This document shows positions 1 to 8,295 of a stretch of DNA of 18,755 nt, piece after piece (positions within the stretch are counted from its first letter, which is position 1; each line of letters starts with the position of its first letter). The stretch is from an uncultured Oscillospiraceae bacterium (GTDB taxonomy: Bacteria; Bacillota; Clostridia; Oscillospirales; Oscillospiraceae). The stretch lies in assembly GCA_900757415.1 (NCBI GenBank), contig CAAENU010000087.1:1-18755 (forward strand), written 5' to 3'. A program made the position numbers and the translations under genes. The notes beneath the pieces were generated by a model. That model had not been told where the DNA came from. It worked only from the letters and a program-made list of their open reading frames with translations, and searched no databases.

Positions 1-1
1 C

Positions 2-37
2 CCCTGCCGTGAAATGGGCAAGGCACTGGCCAAATAA
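2..37 (+). CDS. possible 3' tip of an unidentified gene cut by the window edge
   Basis: One frame runs from the left edge and reads PCREMGKALAK before a TAA at 35-37. It is followed 37 bases later by a strong bidirectional terminator hairpin, which would make sense as the end of a plus-strand gene. Eleven residues are too few to name a family, and another forward frame is also open through here, so the call rests mainly on the terminator. Confidence 0.3.
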   Translation, partial: PCREMGKALAK

Positions 38-74
38 CAAAACCGTTTACATAGATCGTCCTCTATTCTTCTTC

Positions 75-120
75 AAAAGGGAATGCGCCCGGGCAAATAT
101 GCCCGGGCGCATTCCCTTTT
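75..120. terminator. strong bidirectional intrinsic terminator
   Basis: A perfect 20-base inverted repeat (75-94 and 101-120) encloses a 6-base loop. Its GC-rich core is flanked by AAAA on the left and TTTT on the right, so it gives a stem followed by a U-run on either strand. On the minus strand it begins 2 bases after the stop codon of the permease gene. On the plus strand it would end whatever gene stops near base 37. Confidence 0.9.
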
Positions 121-122
121 AT

Positions 123-1481
123 TTACAGATACCGCGCAAAAAGGCACAGCATGGAGATCGTTACCGCCAGCATGGTTGCCGGCGCACAGTAGCGGCAATA
201 GCGCCCCCATGTGACCTTATATCCATTTTTGGACGCCACAGAGAGTCCCACCACATTGGCCGAAGCGCCAATAGGCGTAGCGCTGCCGCCCAGATCAGTA
301 CCCAGCGACAGTGCCCAGGCCAACGCGTTCAGATCCATGCCCTGCGCGGCAGCCATAGAATGAATCACCGGTACCATGGTGGCAGCGAAAGGGATATTGT
401 CGATAAAAGCGCTGGCCACCGCGGAGATCCACAGGATAATGGCCAGCATTATCTTGCCGCTGCCGCCGCTGAGCCGGTTGATACCGTCCGCCAGCATATC
501 CAGGCACCCGGTGCGCTGCAGTCCGGATACCGCTACAAACAGGCCGATAAAGAACAGCAGCGTCTTATAATCTATCCCCTTAAACAGGTGAAACGCTGTT
601 TTTCCTCCGGCTGTCAGCCACACGGTCAATATCGTCAGCGCCGCTGCACAGCAGCCAATGGCGCTGACCGTCAACCCTGTCTGCGCATGGGTCACCAGCA
701 GCGCGACCACCAGCAGGAACACGATGCCGCAGCCATAAAAGGCGCGCCGGTTCGTCACTGCGGAAGCGGCATCAGGATAGGCAATATCCGCCGGGCGCTT
801 TTTCTCACTCTCGGCCAATCCGCGGCGAAAGCAGAAGTAAAAATACAGCACCGTAACCGCAAGGCAAATCAGTGCGATCACGCCGGTATTGGCCAGAAAA
901 TCCGAAAAGCTGAAACCCAGCGTTGTTCCGATGATAATATTGGGCGGGTCGCCGCACATGGTGGCGCTGCCGCCCAGATTGGCGCAGAATATCTCCGCCA
1001 GAATCATGGGAATCGGATCAAAGCACAGCAGCTGCGCCAGCTCCGCCGTTACCGCCGCCAGAAACAGCAGCACCGTGATGCTGTCGATAAACATAGAGAG
1101 CACGGCGCTGACCAGCATAAAGCACATCAGCAGCGGCACAGTACGGTAATGCACCCATCCGGCGATCTTCAGGCAGAGCCAGCGAAAAATGCCGCCCTGT
1201 GCCATTCCCGCTACCATTACCATCATCCCGGCTACAAATACGATGGTCGACCAGTTGATACCGCCTGAGGATTCCGATGCACGATACCAGAAATCCGTGT
1301 GGAAAAAGCTGCTCAGATTCAATGTCTGCCAGACATCCGTCCAGCTATGGCGGCACAGTCCAAACACCACCAGCAGCACTGCCGCACCGCCGCCCAGCGT
1401 CACCCAATGCCGCGGAAAACGATCCCATATGATCAAGCCAAACATCACCACAAAGATCACGATGGCACAAACTTTGTCCAC
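123..1481 (-). CDS. ArsB/NhaD-type ion transporter family permease (SLC13-like)
   Basis: A polytopic membrane protein of 452 residues, hydrophobic almost throughout with roughly eleven or twelve candidate membrane spans. Two related signatures mark the ion transporter superfamily that includes ArsB, NhaD and the mammalian P protein: GGSATMCGDPPNIIIG near residues 170-185, and GGSATPIGASANVVG near 397-411. Their spacing fits the two-fold repeat of re-entrant hairpins in this fold. The likely function is secondary transport driven by H+ or Na+; the substrate (Na+, arsenite, dicarboxylate or other) cannot be read from sequence. The start is GTG at 1481, with GAAGG a few bases upstream. An ATG at 1532 is excluded because it lies upstream of the predicted transcription start. 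No ars or nha partner genes lie beside it, so it appears monocistronic. Confidence 0.85.
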   Translation of the reverse strand: MDKVCAIVIFVVMFGLIIWDRFPRHWVTLGGGAAVLLVVFGLCRHSWTDVWQTLNLSSFFHTDFWYRASESSGGINWSTIVFVAGMMVMVAGMAQGGIFRWLCLKIAGWVHYRTVPLLMCFMLVSAVLSMFIDSITVLLFLAAVTAELAQLLCFDPIPMILAEIFCANLGGSATMCGDPPNIIIGTTLGFSFSDFLANTGVIALICLAVTVLYFYFCFRRGLAESEKKRPADIAYPDAASAVTNRRAFYGCGIVFLLVVALLVTHAQTGLTVSAIGCCAAALTILTVWLTAGGKTAFHLFKGIDYKTLLFFIGLFVAVSGLQRTGCLDMLADGINRLSGGSGKIMLAIILWISAVASAFIDNIPFAATMVPVIHSMAAAQGMDLNALAWALSLGTDLGGSATPIGASANVVGLSVASKNGYKVTWGRYCRYCAPATMLAVTISMLCLFARYL

Positions 1482-1517
1482 AATTATACCTTCTTTCCCT
1501 TTCCGATGAACAGACGT

Positions 1518-1545
1518 ATTGTAGCACCGCACCGGTGAAAGTCAA
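1518..1545 (-). promoter_or_regulatory. sigma-A type promoter for the permease gene
   Basis: On the minus strand TTGACT (1540-1545) and TACAAT (1518-1523) are separated by 16 bases. Transcription would start near 1511, giving a leader of about 30 nt before the GTG start at 1481. Confidence 0.75.
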
Positions 1546-1604
1546 TAGCGGTTTTTGACAAGAAAACACCGTCTCACGTTACGTTTCCATAGCATTTTTA
1601 TAGG

Positions 1605-1645
1605 CAAAAAACAGCGGCACACCCTCAGGTGTGCCGCTGTTTTTC
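1605..1645. terminator. intrinsic terminator at the end of the hydrogenase operon
   Basis: The arms at 1611-1623 and 1628-1640 are perfectly complementary around a 4-base loop, with A and T runs on either side. On the minus strand it lies about 15 bases after the end of the small lipoprotein frame and so closes the hydrogenase operon. The flanking runs would let it work on the plus strand too. Confidence 0.85.
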
Positions 1646-1656
1646 ATGGGTTTCTT

Positions 1657-1922
1657 TTATCCCCGGTCTCCCAGTGTACCGTATTGGGACAGCAGAGCAT
1701 TGCACGCCGCACGCCCCTCGTCGCTCAGCTTCAGATACCGCCCGTTCGCCAGATCGTTGAAGATCCCGCAGTCGGAGCAGTAATCCACGCGCCGGTCATT
1801 CCGATCTGTCAGGCACGCGGCCGGTGCGCAGTCCGTCAGACCGTCCAGCCGCCCTCGCCGCAGCCTGTCAGCAGCAGTATACACAGGGTCGCCGTCGCCA
1901 GCAGAAGCAGTATCTTCCTCAT
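1657..1922 (-). pseudogene. small lipoprotein gene, apparently frameshifted
   Basis: Twenty-two bases after the hydrogenase stop there is a GGAGG and, 7 bases on, an ATG at 1922. This opens a lipoprotein signal peptide: MRK, a Leu-rich core, then lipobox LTGC. The frame reaches TGA only seven codons after the lipobox Cys. The neighbouring frame, offset by -1, then stays open to a TAA at 1657-1659. It encodes a Cys-containing tail with a CSDC motif and an ending resembling a real domain (residues such as YLKLSDEGRAACNALL). A single-base deletion in the G-rich stretch after the lipobox would explain the break. It could be a true pseudogene, a sequencing or assembly error, or less likely recoding. 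I do not recognise the family. Position, ribosome binding site and terminator place it last in the hydrogenase operon. Confidence 0.6.
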
Positions 1923-1944
1923 ACCCGCACCTCCGAAAATTGTC

Positions 1945-3681
1945 TTACTCCTCCGTTGGCATCTTCCACGCTGTCAGATCGGTGTGCAGCAGCTCATGGG
2001 AGCGCTGGCTCAAAGGCTTATGGAAATACGCATTATACATAGCCTGCACCTCAGGATTTTCATGGGAAAACCGTATCGGTGCATTTTGATCGATCCCCCA
2101 CAGGATCTCGCCGCGCGGCTGCGCCAACTCCGCGCCGTCACGGATGGGCTGTCCACCGCCGCCTACGCAGCCGCCGGGGCAGGCCATAACCTCCACAAAG
2201 TCATAGCTGGCCTTGCCGGATTTAAGGGCGTTCATCAGCTTGCGCGTATTACCCAGTCCGCTGACGACCGCCACGCGCACCCGCCCGGCACCCGGTATCT
2301 CAAAGGTTGCCTCTTTCCATCCGTCCATTCCCCGCACAGCGCTGAATGCATCAGGATTCGGGTTCTCTCCCGTCACCAGATAGTAGGCGCTGCGCAGCGC
2401 CGCATCCATAACGCCTCCGGTGGTGCCGAAAATCACTGCCGCACCGCTTCCGGTACCCAAAGGGCTGTCAAACTCCGTCTCCTCCAGCACGGCGGGGTTG
2501 ATCTGCTCGCCCCGCAGCATACGGCTGAATTCCCGTGTCGTCAGCACCACGTCCACATCCGGATCACCGCAGGCGTTATTCAGATTCGGCAGCGCCCGCT
2601 CCGCTTTTTTCGCGGTGCAGGGCATGATGGACACCACAAAGATATCGTGCGGATCCGCTCCCAGCTTTTCTGCGAAGTAGCTCTTGGCCACTGCGCCGAA
2701 CATGGCCTGCGGCGACTTGGCGGTGGACAGGTTGGTGGTATACTCAGGAAACTGCCCCTTGACAAATCGCACCCACCCGGGACAGCAGGAGGTAAACATA
2801 GGCCAGCGATACTGGTCCCGGTGGGTAAAGCGCTGCAAAAACTCGCTGCCTTCCTCCATGATCGTCAGATCGGCCGTGAAATTGGTGTCAAACACATAGT
2901 CAACCCCCATCTCCTTCAGCGCCGTAACCATCCGCTTCGCCGTGGCAAACTTGGGATCCATGTGGTAATATTCCGCCCACGCGGTCCGTACTGCCGGTGC
3001 CAGCTGCACCACCGTGATCTTTTGGGGATCGGCCAATGCATCCCACACTTTGCCGGTATCATCATGCTCCTGCAGTGCTCCCACAGGGCAATGGGTAATA
3101 CACTGGCCGCAGAACGTGCAGTCCGATTCCCCCAGTGTGCGGAACCGCCCCACACCCACAGTGGTACGGGTACCGGTGCCCACAACATCCCAGATATTCA
3201 TTCCCTGAATTTTCTCGCACACCTGAATGCAGCGCATGCAGCGGATGCAGCGGTTTTCGATGCGCACCACGGGATTGGAAAAATCCGTAGGGATGTTTTT
3301 CAGATCCTTGATATAATGATCTCCCAGCAGATTATAGTCGTTGCACAGGGTTTGCAGCTTGCAGTTTCCGCTGCGGGTACACTTGGTGCAGCTGATCTCA
3401 TGCTGACTGAGGATCAGCCGCAGATTGACGCGCCGCGCCTCACGCACCCGGGGTGAATTGGTATGTACCGCCATACCCTCTACTACGGCATTGTCGCAGG
3501 CAGGCACCAGCCGGGCATGCCCCTCCACCTCTACCATACAAATGCGGCAGGCGGCGATTTCGTTGATATCCTTCAGATAGCACAGGGTGGGAATGCTGAT
3601 GTTTGCGCTGCGGGCCGCCTCCAGAATGGTGGTACCCTCCGGCACTGTGACCGTTTTTTTGTCGATCGTCAATGTTACCAT
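1945..3681 (-). CDS. [FeFe]-hydrogenase, group A, clostridial CpI-like modular form
   Basis: A 578-residue iron hydrogenase interconverting 2 H+ plus 2 electrons and H2. The modules run in the CpI order. First is a 2Fe-2S ferredoxin domain (C34, C45, C48, C62). Next is the His-ligated 4Fe-4S site (H94, C98, C101, C107), then two 4Fe-4S clusters (C145/148/151/155 and C188/191/194/198). The H-cluster motifs are TSCCPGW (297-303), MPCTAKKAE (353-361) and EVMACPGGCVGGGGQP (497-512). The cluster ligands C300, C355, C501 and C505 and the proton-relay Cys C299 are all present, so it should be catalytic. No signal peptide is seen, so it is cytoplasmic. The ATG at 3681 overlaps the upstream GltD-like gene by 7 nt, with a G-rich ribosome binding site about 10 bases before it, implying translational coupling. 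This pairing fits the glutamate-synthase-linked group A2 hydrogenases. No maturase genes are in the window. Confidence 0.95.
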   Translation of the reverse strand: MVTLTIDKKTVTVPEGTTILEAARSANISIPTLCYLKDINEIAACRICMVEVEGHARLVPACDNAVVEGMAVHTNSPRVREARRVNLRLILSQHEISCTKCTRSGNCKLQTLCNDYNLLGDHYIKDLKNIPTDFSNPVVRIENRCIRCMRCIQVCEKIQGMNIWDVVGTGTRTTVGVGRFRTLGESDCTFCGQCITHCPVGALQEHDDTGKVWDALADPQKITVVQLAPAVRTAWAEYYHMDPKFATAKRMVTALKEMGVDYVFDTNFTADLTIMEEGSEFLQRFTHRDQYRWPMFTSCCPGWVRFVKGQFPEYTTNLSTAKSPQAMFGAVAKSYFAEKLGADPHDIFVVSIMPCTAKKAERALPNLNNACGDPDVDVVLTTREFSRMLRGEQINPAVLEETEFDSPLGTGSGAAVIFGTTGGVMDAALRSAYYLVTGENPNPDAFSAVRGMDGWKEATFEIPGAGRVRVAVVSGLGNTRKLMNALKSGKASYDFVEVMACPGGCVGGGGQPIRDGAELAQPRGEILWGIDQNAPIRFSHENPEVQAMYNAYFHKPLSQRSHELLHTDLTAWKMPTEE

Positions 3682-5510
3682 TTGCTGTTTCGCCCCCCTC
3701 TGAAGATTCCGTATCCGAAATGGTCACAGCGCAGACAGCGAGATGCTTCGGTGCAGGCGCCCTCCTGCGTGAGACCGCATTCAATGTCCTCAAAATCGTT
3801 TTTCCGTTCAGCCGCCTCCCTTTCGGTGGTATTGATGCGGCCATGAGGCGGCGAATTGTTCAGTTTCGGCGCCGGGATCTCCACATCCACCGTAATATCA
3901 TGGTGGAATCCCAGATGCTCGTCAATATTGGCTGCCGCCACCTTGCCGGCCGCAATGGCGCGGATAGCGGAGGCCGGGCCGGTAACACAGTCGCCGCCGG
4001 CAAACACATTGTTCATGTTGCCCACCTGGCTGGAGCTGGCCGCCACAAAGGTGCCGCGCTTGATGGGCACGCCGGACTGTTCAAAGCCGGCGATCTCAAT
4101 GCCCTGGCCGATGGCCACCACGATGACATCCGTTTCGATCCGCTGCTCAGGCAGGCTTGCCTTTTCCGGACGGGGCCGCCCGCTTTTATCCGACTCGCCA
4201 GGGATCTGCGGCTGTACCCACAGAGCCGTCGCCTCATCGCCATCATTGGACTCAATGCGCACAGGCGCCATCAGCGTCAGCATCTCCGCACCCTCGGCCA
4301 TGGCGCCCGTCACCTCATCGGGCAGGGCGGTCATATCCTCGATACGACGGCGATAAACACAGGTGACCTTTTCCGCCCCCAGCCGGATGGAACTCCGGGT
4401 CACGTCCATCGCTACATTGCCGCCGCCAATGACTACCACGCGCTTTCCGTGGAAATCCGGCATATCCCCATCTCCGATGCCGCGCAGCATCTCCACTGCG
4501 GACACAACGTTCCTGCTGTGTTCTCCGGGGATGCCCGCGCCCTTGCCCTGATGGGCGCCGATGGCAATATACAGGCAGTCATACTCTTTTTGCAGCTGCT
4601 CAAAGGTGATCTCCCGGCCCACCGTCACATCCGTATGAACCTCGATCCCCAGCGAGAGGATGGACGCGATCTCCGCATCCAGCTTCTCCCGCGGAAAGCG
4701 GTAATTGGGGATGCCGTAGCGCAGCATACCGCCCAGCTGGCGGCGCTCTTCATAAACCGTAACCTTATGCCCCATCAGCGCCAGATAGTAGGCGCAGCTC
4801 AAGCCGCTGGGGCCGCCGCCGATCACCGCCACGGTCTTTCCCGTTGCCGGCGCGCATTCCGGCTGGGGCACTTCACCTGCGTGATCCACCGCATAACGCT
4901 TCAACCCCCGGATATTCAGCGGCGCATCGATCATATCGCGGCGGCAGCGGGCCTCGCAGGGATGCTCGCAGATATAGGCGCAGGATGTGGGCATAGGATT
5001 GTCCTTGCGGATCAAGCGTACCGCATCGGCACAGCGCCCCTCGCCCACCAGCGCCATATAGCCGGGCACATCCACGCCGGCGGGGCACAGCGCCACGCAT
5101 GGCACCGGCAGCGAAAGGCTGGCAAGACATCGATGATGTGCAATATGCTCCACATAATCCTCGCGGAACCCCTCAAGTCCGTCCACCACCAGCCGCGCCG
5201 CGTCGCGGCCTATGGCGCAATCAGCGGTGTTGACAATACTGCGGGCCGTTTTTTCAATAATTGCCAGCGTAGCCAGTGTGGCCTCACCATCCAGCACCTG
5301 GCCGATCAGCTTTGTCAGCTGCCCCAGGCCGATCCGGCAGGGCACACATTTGCCGCAGCTTTGCGCATGGCACAGCTGCAAAAAGGTCAGCGACATATCC
5401 ACCGGACACAGGCCGGGAGGTGATGCCGCGATCCGCCGCTCAACGTCGCGGTAGAGGTTATCCACCACGGTCTGCGCCTTACTGGGCGTTTTGATGTCAA
5501 GTCTGCTCAA
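3675..5510 (-). CDS. NuoF-type Fe-S domain fused to GltD-like NAD(P)H oxidoreductase, hydrogenase partner
   Basis: A 611-residue fusion flavoprotein. Residues 50-125 resemble the C-terminal 4Fe-4S domain of NuoF (SCGKCVPCRIG with C52, C55, C58 and distal C98). Residues 125-215 are the GltD/Fer4_20 dicluster region, including C177, C181, C185 and C189. Residues 226-535 hold the two Rossmann folds: FAD motif GGGPSG near 231-236, pyridine nucleotide motif GGGNVA near 362-367, and the closing FAD motif VFAGGD. A Cys-rich tail follows (C586, C592, C595). GltD-type subunits pass electrons from NAD(P)H through FAD to Fe-S clusters. Here the acceptor is most likely the hydrogenase encoded just downstream, because no glutamate synthase large subunit is present. 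The start is TTG at 5510, with AAAGGAG 8 bases upstream. An in-frame GTG at 5528 lacks that spacing. In the first Cys group, S131 stands where GltD normally has the second Cys. Confidence 0.88.
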   Translation of the reverse strand: MSRLDIKTPSKAQTVVDNLYRDVERRIAASPPGLCPVDMSLTFLQLCHAQSCGKCVPCRIGLGQLTKLIGQVLDGEATLATLAIIEKTARSIVNTADCAIGRDAARLVVDGLEGFREDYVEHIAHHRCLASLSLPVPCVALCPAGVDVPGYMALVGEGRCADAVRLIRKDNPMPTSCAYICEHPCEARCRRDMIDAPLNIRGLKRYAVDHAGEVPQPECAPATGKTVAVIGGGPSGLSCAYYLALMGHKVTVYEERRQLGGMLRYGIPNYRFPREKLDAEIASILSLGIEVHTDVTVGREITFEQLQKEYDCLYIAIGAHQGKGAGIPGEHSRNVVSAVEMLRGIGDGDMPDFHGKRVVVIGGGNVAMDVTRSSIRLGAEKVTCVYRRRIEDMTALPDEVTGAMAEGAEMLTLMAPVRIESNDGDEATALWVQPQIPGESDKSGRPRPEKASLPEQRIETDVIVVAIGQGIEIAGFEQSGVPIKRGTFVAASSSQVGNMNNVFAGGDCVTGPASAIRAIAAGKVAAANIDEHLGFHHDITVDVEIPAPKLNNSPPHGRINTTEREAAERKNDFEDIECGLTQEGACTEASRCLRCDHFGYGIFRGGRNSKW

Positions 5511-5565
5511 GGTGGTCACTCCTTTCACCCCGTTTTAAAATGATAGGGCGGTAATGATACCAATC

Positions 5566-5594
5566 AGTATGTCACAAAATCTCCTGTTCGTCAA
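5566..5594 (-). promoter_or_regulatory. promoter of the hydrogenase operon
   Basis: On the minus strand TTGACG (5589-5594) and CATACT (5566-5571) are 17 bases apart, placing the transcript start near 5559, about 50 nt before the TTG start. Two copies of TTTTGTGA (minus strand, 5572-5579 and 5601-5608) lie on either side of the -35 box and could be regulator half-sites. Confidence 0.65.
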
Positions 5595-5610
5595 TATTTT
5601 TCACAAAAAG

Positions 5611-5890
5611 TTTCTTTTGGAGAAAAAATCCATTTCCGCAATTTCCATTTTTTGGCTGCGTAGCTTTTCTATGCGCTGAATATACATATTCTAGTGCACT
5701 TTGCTGAAATACAGGCATTTCCCTTTTTCAAGAGGCGTGCCCCACTCACCTTTTTCTGCGAAAAAAAGCTTTTCATTTTCAGCACAGCAGCGATCAGCCG
5801 CTGACGGTACCGCCGATTTCAGCTGCATATAAAAAGCGATATCCGTCAAAAAAGAGAAATGTACCCACAGACGGCATTTTTACCAAAAAA
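5611..5890. other. non-coding spacer between divergent hydrogenase and aconitase promoters
   Basis: About 280 bases, AT-richer than the flanking genes, with no convincing open frame on either strand. I see only weak inverted repeats, such as CCGTC/GACGG near 5847-5874, and no recognisable riboswitch or tRNA. It separates the two divergent promoters and may carry regulatory sites I cannot identify. Confidence 0.5.
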
Positions 5891-5894
5891 GCAG

Positions 5895-5924
5895 TTTACA
5901 TTTCCCGCACATTGCGTTTAAAAT
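5895..5924 (+). promoter_or_regulatory. promoter for the aconitase-icd operon
   Basis: TTTACA (5895-5900) and TAAAAT (5919-5924) are separated by 18 bases. The predicted start near 5931 leaves about 35 nt before the ATG at 5966. Confidence 0.6.
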
Positions 5925-5965
5925 GGGGGCAGTAAACAATGGGCTGGGCCCAAGGAGGTTATCAT

Positions 5966-8203
5966 ATGATCCAACTGACTGATCACGGCATGTATCTGGT
6001 AAACGGCGTGCCCTGCGAAACCGCTCCTGCCGCACCGGCACAGGCCCGTCAGGGCACCATGGCGTGGCATATCCTGCAGTCTCACAATTGTTCTGATGAT
6101 CCGGAGCGTCTGCGCATCCGTTTTGACGCCATGGTATCCCATGACATCACCTATGTGGGCATTATTCAGCAGGCCCGGGCCAGCGGCATGAAGGAATTCC
6201 CCATTCCCTATGCCCTGACCAACTGCCACAACAGCCTGTGCGCCGTGGGCGGCACCATCAATGAAGACGACCATGTGTTCGGTCTGTCCGCCGCCAAGAA
6301 ATACGGCGGCATCTATGTCCCCGCCAATCAGAGCGTGATCCACTCCTACGCCCGCGAACAGATGGCCAAGTGCGGCGCCATGATCCTCGGTTCCGACTCT
6401 CATACCCGCTACGGCGCATTGGGTACCATGGCTGTCGGCGAAGGCGGCCCGGAGCTTGCCAAGCAGCTGCTGAAAAATACATGGGATGCCCCCATGCCCG
6501 AGGTGGTCATGGTCTATCTGACCGGCAAACCCCGCCGCGGCATCGGCCCCCACGACGTGGCCATCGCACTGGTAAAGGCCACCTTTGAAAGCGGCTTTGT
6601 CAACAATAAAGTGCTGGAGTTTGTGGGGCCCGGCATCAAAGAGCTGCCCATCGACTTCCGCAACGGCATCGATGTCATGACCACTGAGACCACCTGCCTT
6701 TCCTCCATCTGGGAAACGGACGAGGAAACCCGCGGCTTCTACGCTGCCCATCAGCGCGAGCAGGACTATGCCCCCCTGCACCCGGCCGATGTCGCCTACT
6801 ATGACCGCATGATCACCATTGACCTTGGCAATGTCGAGTCTATGATCGCCCTGCCTTTCCATCCCTCCAATGCGTGGACGATCCATGAATTTCTGGAAAA
6901 CGCGGAAGAGCTGCTGGTCAAGGTGGAGGCCGACGCTGCCAAGCGCTTCCCCAAGACCCATCCTCACCTGACGGACAAGATCCGTGACGGCGGCGTATGG
7001 GCCGATCAGGGAGTGATCGCCGGCTGCGCCGGCGGCCTCTTTGACAACATCACAGAGACCGCGGATATTATCCGCGGCGGCAGCACCGGCAACGGTGCCT
7101 TTACCTTTGATGTATATCCTACCTCGGTACCTGTTTCGCTGGAGCTGACCCGCATCGGCGCCACCGCCGATCTTCTGAAAACCGGGGCAGTCATCAAACC
7201 CAGCTTCTGCGGCCCCTGCTTCGGCGCAGGCGATGTGCCGGCCAACAACGGTCTTTCCCTGCGGCATACCACCCGCAACTTCCCCAACCGCGAAGGCTCC
7301 AAACCCGGCGAGGGGCAGTTTGCCGCCGTATGCCTGATGGATGCCCGTTCCATCGCCGCCACCGCTCTAAACGGCGGACGTATCACAGCTGCCACGGATA
7401 TCGACTACACGCCGGTGCACCACCCCTACCACTTTGATAAGTCCGTATATGACAACCGCCTGTACTACGGCTTTGGCAAGGCTGATCCCAGCGTCGAGCT
7501 GATTATGGGGCCCAACATCACCGACTGGCCCAAGATGTACGATCTGACCGACAATCTGCTGGTGGAGCTGGCCGCCGTCATCCACGACGATGTGACCACC
7601 ACGGACGAGCTGATCCCCTCCGGCGAAACCTCCTCCTACCGTTCCAATCCCCTGCGGCTGGCGGAGTTTACACTAAGCCGGCGGGTGCCGGAGTATGTGT
7701 CCCGGGCAAAGGCTGTGGCCGCGCAGGAGGCGCAGCGCCGCGCCGGCGATGCACCCGCCCACATTCTGGATGCGTTGAGCAAGGTAGGCGACGCCAGAGT
7801 GCTGACCGCCAACACCCAGTTTGGCTCCTGCGTATTCGCCAACAAACCCGGCGACGGTTCCGCCCGGGAACAGGCGGCCTCCTGCCAGAAGGTGCTGGGC
7901 GGTTTTGCCAACATCTGCTATGAGTTTGCCACCAAGCGCTACCGCAGCAATTGTATCAACTGGGGCATTCTGCCTTTCACGCTGGATAAGGGCACAGCGT
8001 TCCCCTACAAGGCGGGCGACTTTGTATTTGTTCCCGGCATCCGGGAAGCTATCGCAAACGGCCGCGAGGATATCCCCGCCAAGGTCATCTGCAAGGATGG
8101 CGGCGTGCATGAGCTGCTGCTGCATGTCCGCGGCCTGACGGCAGATGAGAAGGAGATTTTGCTGGACGGCTGTCTGATGAATTATTACGCCAAGCGTGGA
8201 TAA
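5966..8203 (+). CDS. aconitase-family hydratase (YbhJ-like), probable functional aconitase
   Basis: A 745-residue protein of the aconitase superfamily, close in length to the E. coli hydratase YbhJ. Family landmarks include TNCHNSLCAVGG and LGSDSHTRYGALG near the N terminus. The likely 4Fe-4S ligands lie in AGCAGG and in FCGPCFGAGD (a CxxC pair). The C-terminal swivel domain shows GDGSAREQAA and YRSNCINWGILPF. The chemistry would be citrate to isocitrate by dehydration and rehydration. The immediately following isocitrate dehydrogenase gene strongly supports that role, although YbhJ-type proteins are usually annotated only as hydratases. The start is ATG at 5966, with AAGGAGG 8-9 bases upstream; an in-frame start at 5939 has no such site. 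It is cytoplasmic and begins a two-gene operon. Confidence 0.88.
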   Translation: MIQLTDHGMYLVNGVPCETAPAAPAQARQGTMAWHILQSHNCSDDPERLRIRFDAMVSHDITYVGIIQQARASGMKEFPIPYALTNCHNSLCAVGGTINEDDHVFGLSAAKKYGGIYVPANQSVIHSYAREQMAKCGAMILGSDSHTRYGALGTMAVGEGGPELAKQLLKNTWDAPMPEVVMVYLTGKPRRGIGPHDVAIALVKATFESGFVNNKVLEFVGPGIKELPIDFRNGIDVMTTETTCLSSIWETDEETRGFYAAHQREQDYAPLHPADVAYYDRMITIDLGNVESMIALPFHPSNAWTIHEFLENAEELLVKVEADAAKRFPKTHPHLTDKIRDGGVWADQGVIAGCAGGLFDNITETADIIRGGSTGNGAFTFDVYPTSVPVSLELTRIGATADLLKTGAVIKPSFCGPCFGAGDVPANNGLSLRHTTRNFPNREGSKPGEGQFAAVCLMDARSIAATALNGGRITAATDIDYTPVHHPYHFDKSVYDNRLYYGFGKADPSVELIMGPNITDWPKMYDLTDNLLVELAAVIHDDVTTTDELIPSGETSSYRSNPLRLAEFTLSRRVPEYVSRAKAVAAQEAQRRAGDAPAHILDALSKVGDARVLTANTQFGSCVFANKPGDGSAREQAASCQKVLGGFANICYEFATKRYRSNCINWGILPFTLDKGTAFPYKAGDFVFVPGIREAIANGREDIPAKVICKDGGVHELLLHVRGLTADEKEILLDGCLMNYYAKRG

Positions 8204-8295
8204 ATTGGCAGGGAATGGTGTCCGCATTGGCCCCCTACGGATGGTAACACGAACCCATCGCACCACATAACAACACATATCGGAAAGGACGCACT

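Noticed and set aside
9..1268. Long plus-strand open frame (419 codons) opposite the permease gene
   Set aside because: It is basic, rich in His, Gln and Arg, has no family motif, and is fully antisense to a clear membrane protein gene with its own promoter.
1555..5423. Two long plus-strand open frames (633 and 583 codons) opposite the hydrogenase and GltD-like genes
   Set aside because: Their compositions are those of antisense frames in GC-rich DNA. The opposite strand carries complete, motif-rich genes with ribosome binding sites and a promoter.
5918..7267. 449-codon minus-strand frame opposite the aconitase-family gene
   Set aside because: It is Gly- and His-rich low-information antisense sequence; the plus-strand frame has all the aconitase-family motifs.
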